Source of the DNA: Paenibacillus sp. BK033
GTDB taxonomy: Bacteria > Bacillota > Bacilli > Paenibacillales > Paenibacillaceae
NCBI RefSeq assembly: GCF_004345425.1
Contig: NZ_SLVP01000003.1
Span: 283,975 to 347,974, forward strand
Direction of reading: 5' to 3'
DNA: 64,000 bases
Shown piece by piece: positions 49,618 to 59,237 of the stretch. The notes under the pieces were generated by a model. It did no database searches. It saw only the letters and a program-made list of their open reading frames with translations, and was not told the DNA's origin. Position 1 is the stretch's first letter; every line of letters starts with the position of its first letter. A program made the position numbers and the translations under genes.

Positions 49618-52600
49618 ATGAAGATAAGCAATCCGCTTCAAAAAAGCCTTTCTTTTGTTCTAGCGCTTGTTCTTGCTATACCACTGATCTCCCCTGCCCC
49701 GGCTGCTGCCGCCGAATCGGCGCCTACCGTGGTTACCATTGACGGCGACGCCGCCGATACGAACCCTGCCAATACGTTCAAAGGCTACGGCCTTGTGTCC
49801 GCCAATAATACATCCCGCCTGCTGCTGGATTATAAGGAAGAGCATCCCGACCAGTACTGGGAAATGATGAATTTGTTATTCAATCAGGATACAGGCGCTG
49901 GCATCAACGATATTAAGATCGAGATGGGCAACGACTCCAACACCTCCTCCGGCACCGAGCCCGCTACCAAACGGTCGGCCGACGAAGAAGCCAATGTCCG
50001 CCGCGGAGCCGGTTATCTATTCGCTGCCGATGCCAAAACCATCAATCCCGACATAAAAGTCAGCATCCTCCGCTGGACGCAGCCAGGCTGGGTACAGCCC
50101 TGGAGCGACGGCAATACCGACCCTTCCCAACCCGCTACATTAGCCGCCTACGAGAGAATGTACAAATGGTACAAGGATACGGCCATTGCCATTCATGACA
50201 CCTACGGCTACGACCTCGACTACATTAACCCGGACCGCAACGAGACCGGCACTCCCAACGTCAACTTCATCAAGTGGTTCGCAAACCGCATGCGCAGCGA
50301 CGCGGAATTCCCTAACTACGACAAAATCAAGATTATCGCTTCCGACGAAAATACTTCCCTCAACATTCCGACCCGGATGCTCGCAGATCCGGATCTGATG
50401 AATGCCGTGGATGTAATGGCTTATCACTATAACATGGCGACCAGCGCCGACTACCTGAAGGTCAACGAGCAGAACCAGAAGGAGGTCTGGTACAGCGAAG
50501 GCGTTGCGCCTCAGACGTTCGCCAAGTACCGGGCCAACTCGGATGAAAAATTCGGCGGCGTCGCCAGCGCGCTGGACGTGGCCGGCCGCTTCATCGGCAT
50601 GTACACGCAGGGCAAACGGACGCATTACATGTTCCAGCCCGCGATTGGCGCTTTCTACAGCGGCGCTCCGTACAGCAGCAAGGAGCTGATCGGCGCCAGA
50701 GATCCATGGTCCGGCTATTATGTGCCAGACGTGGGTATACAGACGGTCATGCAATTTACGCAATTCGCCGCCGATGGCTGGATGTACATTCCGAACGCAA
50801 GCCTTGGCGTCATCGGCAGCCGCGGCAACAGCGAGATGGACGGCAACGCGGCTGGAGCGGAATATAACCGCCTTGCTTTTGTCAGCCCGGATAAGAAGGA
50901 CTTCTCCGTCGTCATGGTTAATGACAGCGACCGGGTGGCCGAATACCAATTCGACGTGAAGAAAAATATCGCAAACGCCGGCAGCCCGCTTCAGGTCTGG
51001 GAAACACGCGGCGCCGACGCCGGGCAAGCTTATGACGCCAACTGGTACAAACAGCTTGCTAACCTTGCTTCAACCGATAATGGTGACGTGTATTCGTATA
51101 CCCTTACGGTCAAACCGCATTCCATGGTCAGCGTGACAAGCACGACGGTAAACCCGAATACGGGCAATCCGCGCACGCCATACACGCGCAATAACGATAT
51201 TCCGGAGCAGTCCGTGCTGGATGTTGACGGAAGCAATCCGGCCGTCCTGTACGAGGACGATTTCGAATACGCCGATTATCCTGCGGACAGCAATGGCCTC
51301 AGCTACATCGAGCGCCGCGGCGGCACGCCTCGTTATACCGCCGACCAAGGCGGTGCCTTCGAGGTGTATCCGGGCATCGGCCAAGACGGTTCTAACGGCA
51401 TGAAGCAGATGATTTACTCCGGCAACAAGCCGGGCACTTGGGCAACGACGCCATTCTCCTATACGGTACTTGGCGATGAACGCTGGGCGAACTATGAGAC
51501 CTCCGTCGATTTCAAGATGGATCAGGACCCAACGCATACCGGAGACAACTACGTCGCGATTGGCATGCGCCACAAGCTGAACGGCACCACCTCCGATTCG
51601 GAATCCGGCTATAAATTCCGGGTTTATGCGGACGGCACTTGGCGCTTGATCCGCTTGACCGCAACCGTTGCAAGCGGCACTTTAACAGGGTTCGATGCTT
51701 CCAAATGGCACCGCATCTCAATTAAGGGAGCCAGCCAGTTCATTACCGCATCCCTTGACGGCAAGGTTGTAACAACCTATAACGATACGGCCAGCGGTGC
51801 TCCGCTCTCCGGTCAGGTGATGATTCAAACAAGCCTGCAGCAATCCGTTTTCGACAACCTGAAGGTTGAAGCCGTTAACGGTTATGTGCCTTACGTAGCG
51901 GAACGGGTCGATGATCTGGATTCCCGCGTTACCTACCATGAAGGCAGCTTCCCGTGGGCGCATAGCTTGTCCGGCGGCGCAGGCCGGTTGAACCGGACGA
52001 TCTCCACCAGCGGAACAAGCATTATGTTCAGCAGCGCCTCCAAGACCGAAGGTACGTTGAACCGTTGGTACATGGTGAAGAACGAAGGCAATACCGCCGC
52101 CTGGAGCTCGAACAACACCAATGCATGGGCCGGCGAGACGGGCAGCTATGCCTCCCTCACCTTTAACGGGACCGGCGTTTCCGTATACGGCCAAGGGCAA
52201 GGCACCAACGCGGTTGTCCGGATGGACGTGTACTTGGACGATTTTGGAACGGGCTATAATCATGACGCTTCGAAGAGAGTCGTTACGAGCAAAGCCTATG
52301 CCAACAACAGCAGCAGCCAACTTATCTACCAGATCAGCGGACTTGCGCCAGGCGTGCATAATGTCAAAATCGTCAAAACCGCCGCGGCATCCGGCAGTGG
52401 CAACTACCTTTCCATTGAGAAAGCCGTCGTAACCGCCGATGCAGCGGATCCGACTTCTTTTGAACTGCCGTTTACGGGCAGCGGCTTCCGTCTCGTAGGC
52501 GATACCGGAGCGGCAACCATTGATGTTGCTGTAGACGACAAGCTTGTAGGAACGAACATTGCTATTCCTGCCGCCTCGGTCAATCGGACGGATACTTATT

Positions 52601-55600
52601 CCTATGAAGGCTTAAGCTATGGCCCTCATACGCTGAAGGTCTCCGTGAAGGACGGCAGCTTCTCCATCGATGCGATCGATATTTTGGGAGAGGTGTACGG
52701 AACGGTATCCAAAGCGGCACTCGCCGACCTCATCACTCAGGTTAGCGGATATGAGGAAGCGGATTACATGCCAACGGAATGGGGAGCTTTTACGGCGGCA
52801 ATAGAGGCTGCGCAAGCGGTTCTGGCCGATGAAGCGGCTACGCAATATAAGGTTGACCTTGCCTTGAACAACTTGAAGGATGCATCTGGCGCCCTCAAGC
52901 TGCGGACTCAGCCTGTTGCGGTCACGGGTACGTACCCAACGATTATCGCAACCCGATCCGGTCAAGCCGTTACGGGACTTCCGGATACCGTTAAAGTCAC
53001 GCTTGCTGACGGAACAACGGATGCGGATGCAACGGTTCATTGGCTGAACAACACGCCGGAGCGCTTCAGCACGCCATACTCCAGCGTACAAGTGACCGGC
53101 GAAATTGTCGGCGGCAACAATCTGTCCATTAACGTGCAGGTCGAAGTTGTTCCTGACAACCTGGTCTATTTCCTAGATCCAGGAGTATCGGACAGCACAA
53201 CGACGCCACCTTATAATGCGGTCAAAACTTTAGTGGGAGACTCCCTGCTTAATAATGCAGCCGACCAGCCTTCCACCGGCGATACCGTCTGGGGACATAC
53301 CCCAACTGATACGAACTACAAGTATAAGGCGATATCGGGAGCTGTTGTTGCAACGAATAAAAGTCAGACCGGGGTCTACGGCTCCGACACCATGAACAAC
53401 CCGCTCGGCTACGTCCTTCCGTTAACCGCGGGCGACTATACCATCACTTCCTTCCATCGTGACTGGTGGAATAACACGAACCGGACGATGGATATTACCC
53501 TGAGCTACAAGGATGCCGACAACAATGTTGTTGCATTGCCTGTACGTACCGGTCTTATCGCTGGACCTGACGGCACAACGGTGACCTATGATTTTACCCT
53601 GCCAGTCGATAGCACGGTCACCTATTCGATTAACAACACGTATACCGGCAACCAGGCAGCATTGATCAGCTATCTGGGTGTTGCGAAGCGGGTTGCGGAC
53701 CCTGCGGATGTGCAGGCTCTCAAGACTGCGAAAAGTCTCATTGAAGCGGGTAATTATACGGTCAAGAAAGTGACAGCAAACTCGGAGGATGAAGTGAAGG
53801 CATGGCTTGAGGATGCGATCCAAGGCTTGGATGGGTTAAGTGCAACCGGCGCTTCCGTTGATAGCATTACGCTGGATGCCTTCCAGGCCGCAACCGAAGA
53901 TACCAACGGCAGCTTCAGCTTTACCGTTCAATTGTCGAAAGGGCTTGCGAAGGAGACGGCAGCTTCTGAAGGAGTTATTGCAACAAAAGATACCGTTAAA
54001 CCGGTTATCTCCCTGAACGGAGATGCCGTCGTTAACCTGCCAATCGGTGCCGAATATACCGATGCGGGCGCTACCGCGTTGGATGATTGGGATGGCGATC
54101 TTACTGGAAGTATCATTACGACGATTACGAACGACGTGAATGACGGAACCACGCTGGATACTTCCGTCGCCGGTACTTACATCTTCCACTACAACGTGAG
54201 TGACGCTGCCGGTAATGCAGCGGATGAAGTGACTAGAACCATTGTTGTGAGCGAGGATCCGGATACGGTTAAGCCGGTTATCAGGTTGCTTGGCGATGCC
54301 ACTGTTAATCTGGCGAATGGAGCTAGCTATACCGACACCGGGGCTACCGCATCTGACGACCGGGATGGCGATATTACCGGCCAAATTGTGAGGACCATTA
54401 CTAATAACGTCAATAACGGCACAACGCTGGATACTTCCGTCGCTGGCACTTACACCTTCCACTACAACGTATCTGATGCTGCCGGTAATGCTGCCGATGA
54501 AGTAACTAGAACGGTTATTGTAGCGGAGCGGATACAACCGCCAGTCGTAACGAATCCAACGCCATCTGATCCAACTGTTCCTGCAACTACACAGGTACTG
54601 ACGAGCGCAGATCTGCAAAATGCGGTTTCGGGTACGATTACCGTCACTGTAGCAAATGGTAAGAATACCGTTCAGTTCCCTAGCAATGTCGTTCAGCTTG
54701 TGGGTGACAATACCCTAAAGCTTGTAATGAATGGCATGACCATTTCGTTTACGAAGGATGATCTGGCCGGGATCATGGGAGCTGTAACAGGTACTCAAGC
54801 ATCTGGGGCAAATATCAGCTTCTCGGCTGTTAAGGTGCCGAACGGTGAAGTGAATAGTCTGATTAACAACCAGGCTGTTAATGGTACTGTGAATCTGACA
54901 ACAGCAAGCACGGTCTACGACTTCAGCTTGTCGGTTATCAGAGCAGATGGAACTGCAGTGCCGGTGCCTACCTTCGATGAGCCATTGAAGCTGACATTCA
55001 CCGTTGACCCGAACGCGAATCCTGATCTGCTTGGCGTGTACTACATCGCAACTGACGGAGCTTTGCAATATGTTGGCGGCACTTTAGCAGATGGTGTGAT
55101 GACAGCTTATGTTAAGCACTTCTCGCATTATGCCGTGCTAGAGTACGATAAGTCGTTCACTGACGTTAGCCCCGCCTTCTGGGCACATGATGTCATTCAG
55201 CAAATGGCTGCTAGGCATATTGTGACAGGAATTAGCGATACCCTGTTTAATCCGGAAGGCAATGTTACTCGAGCTGAATTTGCTGCAATGATCGCACGTG
55301 CTCTAGGCCTTGAAGATGTTGATGGATCAGTAAGCTTCCTCGACGTGAAAGCCGATGCTTGGTACGCTGGGTATATTGGAGCGGTTAGCAAGGCAGGTAT
55401 CGTGATGGGGCGCAGCTCCAATACGTTTGCACCGAACGATGCTATTACCCGGGAAGAAATGGTCGTTATGACCGTTCGGGCTTATGAGTATGTGAAGGGT
55501 GAACAGGCGGATGTCGCGAATGGTGCTGCAACATTCGTGGATGGCAGCAGCATCAGTGCTTGGGCACAGGATGCAGCAGGCCTTGCGCAGGAACTTGGCT

Positions 55601-55698
55601 TGATTAATGGCCGTGACAATAATATGTTTGCTCCGCAGGCGCTTATGACCCGCGCAGAAGGCGCGCAGGTTATAGGGAATTTGATTAGTCTTTTATAA
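49618..55698 (+). CDS. GH59-like (galactocerebrosidase-type) multidomain enzyme with three SLH domains
   Basis: A 2026-aa cell-surface enzyme. Signal peptide 1-32; GH59-like barrel about 40-500 (FKGYGLVSANNTSRLLLDY, INDIKIEMGND), with likely acid/base Glu209 in INPDRNETG and nucleophile Glu294 in VWYSEGV. Then a concanavalin/laminin-G-like domain (about 543-755, DDFEYADYPA), a CBM-like module (about 785-940), a FIVAR-type helical module (about 1027-1097), Ig-like regions, two DUF5011 repeats (about 1456-1637), and three SLH domains (about 1844-2026, FTDVSPAFWAHDVIQQMA) that bind secondary wall polymer. It should remove beta-galactose or a similar sugar from polymers at the cell surface. Start at the ATG 49618 with AAGGAG upstream; a TTG 13 codons earlier is unlikely. 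Confidence 0.87.
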   Translation: MKISNPLQKSLSFVLALVLAIPLISPAPAAAAESAPTVVTIDGDAADTNPANTFKGYGLVSANNTSRLLLDYKEEHPDQYWEMMNLLFNQDTGAGINDIKIEMGNDSNTSSGTEPATKRSADEEANVRRGAGYLFAADAKTINPDIKVSILRWTQPGWVQPWSDGNTDPSQPATLAAYERMYKWYKDTAIAIHDTYGYDLDYINPDRNETGTPNVNFIKWFANRMRSDAEFPNYDKIKIIASDENTSLNIPTRMLADPDLMNAVDVMAYHYNMATSADYLKVNEQNQKEVWYSEGVAPQTFAKYRANSDEKFGGVASALDVAGRFIGMYTQGKRTHYMFQPAIGAFYSGAPYSSKELIGARDPWSGYYVPDVGIQTVMQFTQFAADGWMYIPNASLGVIGSRGNSEMDGNAAGAEYNRLAFVSPDKKDFSVVMVNDSDRVAEYQFDVKKNIANAGSPLQVWETRGADAGQAYDANWYKQLANLASTDNGDVYSYTLTVKPHSMVSVTSTTVNPNTGNPRTPYTRNNDIPEQSVLDVDGSNPAVLYEDDFEYADYPADSNGLSYIERRGGTPRYTADQGGAFEVYPGIGQDGSNGMKQMIYSGNKPGTWATTPFSYTVLGDERWANYETSVDFKMDQDPTHTGDNYVAIGMRHKLNGTTSDSESGYKFRVYADGTWRLIRLTATVASGTLTGFDASKWHRISIKGASQFITASLDGKVVTTYNDTASGAPLSGQVMIQTSLQQSVFDNLKVEAVNGYVPYVAERVDDLDSRVTYHEGSFPWAHSLSGGAGRLNRTISTSGTSIMFSSASKTEGTLNRWYMVKNEGNTAAWSSNNTNAWAGETGSYASLTFNGTGVSVYGQGQGTNAVVRMDVYLDDFGTGYNHDASKRVVTSKAYANNSSSQLIYQISGLAPGVHNVKIVKTAAASGSGNYLSIEKAVVTADAADPTSFELPFTGSGFRLVGDTGAATIDVAVDDKLVGTNIAIPAASVNRTDTYSYEGLSYGPHTLKVSVKDGSFSIDAIDILGEVYGTVSKAALADLITQVSGYEEADYMPTEWGAFTAAIEAAQAVLADEAATQYKVDLALNNLKDASGALKLRTQPVAVTGTYPTIIATRSGQAVTGLPDTVKVTLADGTTDADATVHWLNNTPERFSTPYSSVQVTGEIVGGNNLSINVQVEVVPDNLVYFLDPGVSDSTTTPPYNAVKTLVGDSLLNNAADQPSTGDTVWGHTPTDTNYKYKAISGAVVATNKSQTGVYGSDTMNNPLGYVLPLTAGDYTITSFHRDWWNNTNRTMDITLSYKDADNNVVALPVRTGLIAGPDGTTVTYDFTLPVDSTVTYSINNTYTGNQAALISYLGVAKRVADPADVQALKTAKSLIEAGNYTVKKVTANSEDEVKAWLEDAIQGLDGLSATGASVDSITLDAFQAATEDTNGSFSFTVQLSKGLAKETAASEGVIATKDTVKPVISLNGDAVVNLPIGAEYTDAGATALDDWDGDLTGSIITTITNDVNDGTTLDTSVAGTYIFHYNVSDAAGNAADEVTRTIVVSEDPDTVKPVIRLLGDATVNLANGASYTDTGATASDDRDGDITGQIVRTITNNVNNGTTLDTSVAGTYTFHYNVSDAAGNAADEVTRTVIVAERIQPPVVTNPTPSDPTVPATTQVLTSADLQNAVSGTITVTVANGKNTVQFPSNVVQLVGDNTLKLVMNGMTISFTKDDLAGIMGAVTGTQASGANISFSAVKVPNGEVNSLINNQAVNGTVNLTTASTVYDFSLSVIRADGTAVPVPTFDEPLKLTFTVDPNANPDLLGVYYIATDGALQYVGGTLADGVMTAYVKHFSHYAVLEYDKSFTDVSPAFWAHDVIQQMAARHIVTGISDTLFNPEGNVTRAEFAAMIARALGLEDVDGSVSFLDVKADAWYAGYIGAVSKAGIVMGRSSNTFAPNDAITREEMVVMTVRAYEYVKGEQADVANGAATFVDGSSISAWAQDAAGLAQELGLINGRDNNMFAPQALMTRAEGAQVIGNLISLL
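53990..54535 (+). repeat. Recent tandem duplication of a DUF5011 module within the GH59-like gene
   Basis: Two units about 273 bases (91 codons) apart, both beginning DTVKPVI and ending AADEVTRT. The last 90 bases of each differ at only about one base in seven to eight, mostly at third positions, so the copy is recent or is kept alike by gene conversion. Confidence 0.75.
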
Positions 55699-55703
55699 AA
55701 ACT

Positions 55704-55745
55704 AAAACAAGATGCTATTTCCCCAGGGAAGTGGCATCTTGTTTT
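55704..55745 (+). terminator. Terminator after GH59-like gene
   Basis: AAAACAAGATGC/GCATCTTGTTTT with an inner CCC/GGG pairing and a following T run. Confidence 0.85.
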
Positions 55746-55842
55746 TATGCTACGTAGATAAAGCTGCTTCAATTAAAAACTCTCAACTTTTATCGTGTAG
55801 TATAGTATATTCAAAGAACAGAACAGAACATACGTTCTCTAT

Positions 55843-56271
55843 TTGTGTACTAAGGAGGTGTTCGAAGTTAACAAGACTGATAATAGAAGAAAGCTAATGG
55901 GAAAAATAAAAAGTAAGAACACTAAATTAGAACAATCTGTATCTAAAGCTCTTTGGAAATACGGCTTTAGATTTCGGAAAAATGTTCTTTCGTTGTACGG
56001 GAGACCTGATATAGCAATAAAAAAGTATAAATTAGTCATTTTTATTGATTCTTGTTTCTGGCATGGATGTGAACGGCATTTTAAGTTGCCATCTAAGAAT
56101 TCAGATTATTGGAAGAAAAAAATAAATCGTAACGTGGAAAGAGATATAGAAGTTACGGAATACTACATAAATAATAATTGGAATTTAATTAGAGTTTGGG
56201 AACATGATCTTAAAGTTAATTTTGAGTTAATTATCAGTCAAATTTGCGTGATCATTTTGAAGGCTAAATAA
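55843..56271 (+). CDS. vsr: Very short patch repair endonuclease Vsr (orphan)
   Basis: About 140 aa. Vsr nicks 5' of T in T:G mismatches left by deamination of 5-methylcytosine. Conserved segments: RRKLMGKIKSKNTKLEQSVSKALWKYG, FRKNVLSLYGRPDIAI with the catalytic Asp, KLVIFIDSCFWHGCERH with the zinc Cys/His ligands, and WNLIRVWEHDL. Start is unclear: a perfect AAGGAGGTG lies at 55852-55860, but no ATG, GTG or TTG follows at the right distance; the open frame begins at a TTG before it. The gene is very AT-rich compared with its neighbours, and no cytosine methylase gene is nearby, both pointing to horizontal transfer. Confidence 0.88.
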   Translation: MCTKEVFEVNKTDNRRKLMGKIKSKNTKLEQSVSKALWKYGFRFRKNVLSLYGRPDIAIKKYKLVIFIDSCFWHGCERHFKLPSKNSDYWKKKINRNVERDIEVTEYYINNNWNLIRVWEHDLKVNFELIISQICVIILKAK

Positions 56272-56594
56272 GTCCGTTCAATAATCCCCCGGTCTTCAAT
56301 ATAGATCGGTCAATCTAGTTCAAAGAGAATGCGTGCTGCGCATTATCCACCACATAAGGAGACGCATTGACACTCGTTTGACTTTTAAGTTTTTAAATCG
56401 ACATTGTATGCAACGCGGAGGGCTCTTTATTACAGCATGTAACTAATTAATTCATTACTAGATGTCCTCCGACAGGTTGTCAGGTATAAGATGTTGAAGC
56501 AATAAGAATACCCATTCTCTTATCTAAAGTACTACGAAGCTTGGGATACTTCCCGTTCTCTTTTTTCACGATGGTTCTATAGTCATCATTGTAC
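56272..56594. other. Non-coding AT-rich stretch after vsr
   Basis: No gene, repeat or clear regulatory element seen. It may be residual flank of the transferred vsr segment. Confidence 0.5.
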
Positions 56595-56628
56595 AAAAGA
56601 ACTCGCTCAACATCGAGCGAGTTCTTTT
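56595..56628. terminator. Terminator after GH4 gene
   Basis: AAAAGAACTCGCTC/GAGCGAGTTCTTTT, 14 bp, loop of 6 bases. Confidence 0.85.
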
Positions 56629-56638
56629 ACATCATCTC

Positions 56639-58147
56639 TTAAACCCCGGCCGCAGGCCGCTCTTTCGCCTTATCCGACTCGATCGCGTTGCGAGTCGCCG
56701 CTTCCCGATCCTGGCTGAGCTCCTCGATCGACTTCGTCTTCAGGCGCGCAGCGCCCTGATAATTCTCCCGCGTTGGCAACAAGTTACCACTTGCCAACCG
56801 CTCCTCCGCTGCGGCGATCGCTTCCGTATACTGCGGCAGCCACTTCGCCTGCGCGACGAGCATCTCGTCGGCCATCTGCCAGATCTCCTTCGGATTGCAC
56901 ACCGCACCGGTGAGCGGGTCCATCATCATCGCTTGGCGGAGCAGCTTGTCGTCGCCGTGCACGGCGGCTTCTACGGCCATGCGTTGGACGGAGATGCTGA
57001 CGTTGCAGACGGCTGCTGGGCCGAGCGGCAGGTCGCCGACAACCGGCATGTTGATGCCGTTGCGGTCGACATAGCCCGGTGCTTCGATGATGGCATCGTC
57101 CGGCAGGTTGGTGATGACGCCGTTGTTCACGACATTGAAGTGACCGCGGTAGACTCGGCCTGTCTCGAGGCCTTCAATAATGTAAGAGCCATGTTCTTCC
57201 CCACGATTCTCAGCCGTGTACTTGAACGGCTCTGCCTTCATCCAGTTCGGGAAGTCGGTCTCGAACCAATTGCGGCCTTCGGTACAGACGCGCAAGTAGC
57301 CGCCGGTCTCGCCGTTGATCCATACGCCAAGATCGATCCAGTCCTTGATCTCATCGGCGCGTTTGCGGTACCAAGGCACGTATTCGCTTAAGTGACCATT
57401 GGATTCGGTGGAGTAGTAGCCGAAGCGGCGCAGCATGTCGATGCGGACCTTTTCGGTCTGAGCGAATTCCGGCACCGATTCGAATGCCTCCAACAGATCC
57501 CCTGTACGATCAACGCCATCTGTCTTCACAGAGATATACCACGTCTGATGGTTAATACCCGCGCAGATGATGTCGACATCCTTCTTCTCACGACCGAGCG
57601 CACGAGCGATTTGGTGGTGACCGCCTTGTACGCCATGGCATAGGCCGATGGTACGTACACCGCCGTACTTATTGCATGCCCAAGTCAGCATCGCCATTGG
57701 GTTCGCGTAGTTAAGGAGCAGTGCATTAGGCTCCGCCACCTCACGGATGTCCTTGCAGATGTTCAGCATCTCGGCAATGCCGCGCTGGCCGTACATGATC
57801 CCCCCTGCGCACAAGGTATCTCCGACGCATTGATCGATGCCGTATTTTAATGGAATATCGATATCGTATTGGAACGCCTCAAGTCCGCCAATCCGTACCA
57901 CGCAGAACACGTAACGCGCATCCTTAAGCGCCTCTCTGCGGTTGGTTGTGGCCTGAATCTCGATGGACAAGCCGTTCTCGTTGATGTCTCTTTGCACGAG
58001 CTGTGTGACCATGTCGAGATTATGTTCGTTAATGTCTGTAAAAGCAACCTGGATATCCTTAAACTCCGGCACGGCGAGCAAGTCTCTCATCAAGCCGCGT
58101 GTGAACCCGATACTTCCCGCACCTACGAATGCCACCTTAAAACTCAT
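56639..58147 (-). CDS. GH4 NAD-dependent glycosidase (alpha-galactosidase/galacturonidase type, LplD-like)
   Basis: A 502-aa cytoplasmic enzyme that cleaves glycosides through an oxidation-elimination mechanism using NAD and Mn. Rossmann motif VAFVGAGSIGFTRGLMRDLL at residues 5-24, NYANPMAMLTWA near 150, and the metal-site GLCHGVQGGHH near 174 with the GH4 Cys-His pair. The CHGV form, rather than CHSV or CHEV, is the one I associate with uronidase-type members such as LplD, but substrate cannot be fixed by reading. ATG at 58147 has GAGGAGG upstream; 30 more residues in the longer frame are not credible. Downstream of its AraC regulator. Confidence 0.92.
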   Translation of the reverse strand: MSFKVAFVGAGSIGFTRGLMRDLLAVPEFKDIQVAFTDINEHNLDMVTQLVQRDINENGLSIEIQATTNRREALKDARYVFCVVRIGGLEAFQYDIDIPLKYGIDQCVGDTLCAGGIMYGQRGIAEMLNICKDIREVAEPNALLLNYANPMAMLTWACNKYGGVRTIGLCHGVQGGHHQIARALGREKKDVDIICAGINHQTWYISVKTDGVDRTGDLLEAFESVPEFAQTEKVRIDMLRRFGYYSTESNGHLSEYVPWYRKRADEIKDWIDLGVWINGETGGYLRVCTEGRNWFETDFPNWMKAEPFKYTAENRGEEHGSYIIEGLETGRVYRGHFNVVNNGVITNLPDDAIIEAPGYVDRNGINMPVVGDLPLGPAAVCNVSISVQRMAVEAAVHGDDKLLRQAMMMDPLTGAVCNPKEIWQMADEMLVAQAKWLPQYTEAIAAAEERLASGNLLPTRENYQGAARLKTKSIEELSQDREAATRNAIESDKAKERPAAGV

Positions 58148-58246
58148 AAAAAACGCCTCCTCTTCGCCTATAAGGGTGTTGTCTTTCGTTACCCTTATTC
58201 TAACAGGCGGAAAAAGAAGGCGTTTCCACATTCGCAACAGCTTGCG

Positions 58247-59173
58247 TTAGATGTTGTCAACTATTTCAACTTCATAATCGGTCCAGCTGGAGATGGTATT
58301 CTTGGATTTACGATATTCGGCAGGCGATATGCCCGTCATTTTCTTGAATAACATACTGAAATATTGGCGGCTGTTCAGCCCGATATGATCCGCCACCTCG
58401 ATGATGGGCACATCCGTCCGGGCGAGCAGCATTTTGGCTTTATCCATACGCAAGTCCACCAGATATTCATTGATGGTCTTGTTCATATTCGATTTGAAAA
58501 TACGTTGGAGATACACGGGATGCAGATTAACGGCAGCCGCAATATCCTTGGCTTGGATCGCCGTATCGTAATATTGATGAATGTATTCCGTTGCTTGCCG
58601 CACGTAATGATGGATTTGGCGCTCCGTGCTATTTTTCGCCTCAACGGCAACCAGCCTTCCAACGCGGACCAGCAGCTGGGACATCAGAAGATTGGTCATC
58701 ATCTCGCGACCCTGCTCCTTCCCTTCGCCGCCTAGATCCAGCTCGAACACGAGATTTCGCAGATTCACCTGAATATCTTCATAATCTCTCAGCACGATGG
58801 TATCGAGCCGCTGCTCCAGCAGCTTGGAGAACATCGGGTTATGATTGGCCATTTGATTCATCGACGGGTAGATGCCTTCGCAGGGCTGGAACCCAAACTC
58901 TACGTTCAGCATCCGGCACGGACTACCGCTCTCAACGATCAGTCTATGCGGTACGCCGGCGTCCAGCATAATTAGATCGCCTTTACGCATCGCGATGACG
59001 TCCTTATTCGTCTCCACCGTGCAGTTTCCGGAAATGACGTACATGAACTCCGTCCAGTCGTGCTGATGGAAGCCCATGTGGAAATCCTCCCACTGCTTGT
59101 AGTAATACGCCATGATCTTGGGCCGGAATTCCCCGTCTCTCCACTTTGCATCGTAAAAGCTGTTCGCATTCAT
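58247..59173 (-). CDS. AraC-family regulator with cupin sensor
   Basis: A 308-aa regulator. N-terminal cupin sugar-binding domain: FHMGFHQHDWTEFMYVISGNCTV and MRKGDLIMLDAGVPHRLIV. C-terminal double helix-turn-helix: IQAKDIAAAVNLHPVYLQRIFK and PIIEVADHIGLNSRQYFSMLFKK, then TGISPAEYRK. AAAGGTGGG is 6 bases before the ATG at 59173. It lies 100 bases upstream of the GH4 gene on the same strand and probably activates it in response to the sugar. Confidence 0.92.
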   Translation of the reverse strand: MNANSFYDAKWRDGEFRPKIMAYYYKQWEDFHMGFHQHDWTEFMYVISGNCTVETNKDVIAMRKGDLIMLDAGVPHRLIVESGSPCRMLNVEFGFQPCEGIYPSMNQMANHNPMFSKLLEQRLDTIVLRDYEDIQVNLRNLVFELDLGGEGKEQGREMMTNLLMSQLLVRVGRLVAVEAKNSTERQIHHYVRQATEYIHQYYDTAIQAKDIAAAVNLHPVYLQRIFKSNMNKTINEYLVDLRMDKAKMLLARTDVPIIEVADHIGLNSRQYFSMLFKKMTGISPAEYRKSKNTISSWTDYEVEIVDNI

Positions 59174-59237
59174 GCTTTTCCCACCTTTGCAACCGGTATA
59201 GCCTCTAAGGTCAGCATATACCTGCCGGCAAGGAAGG

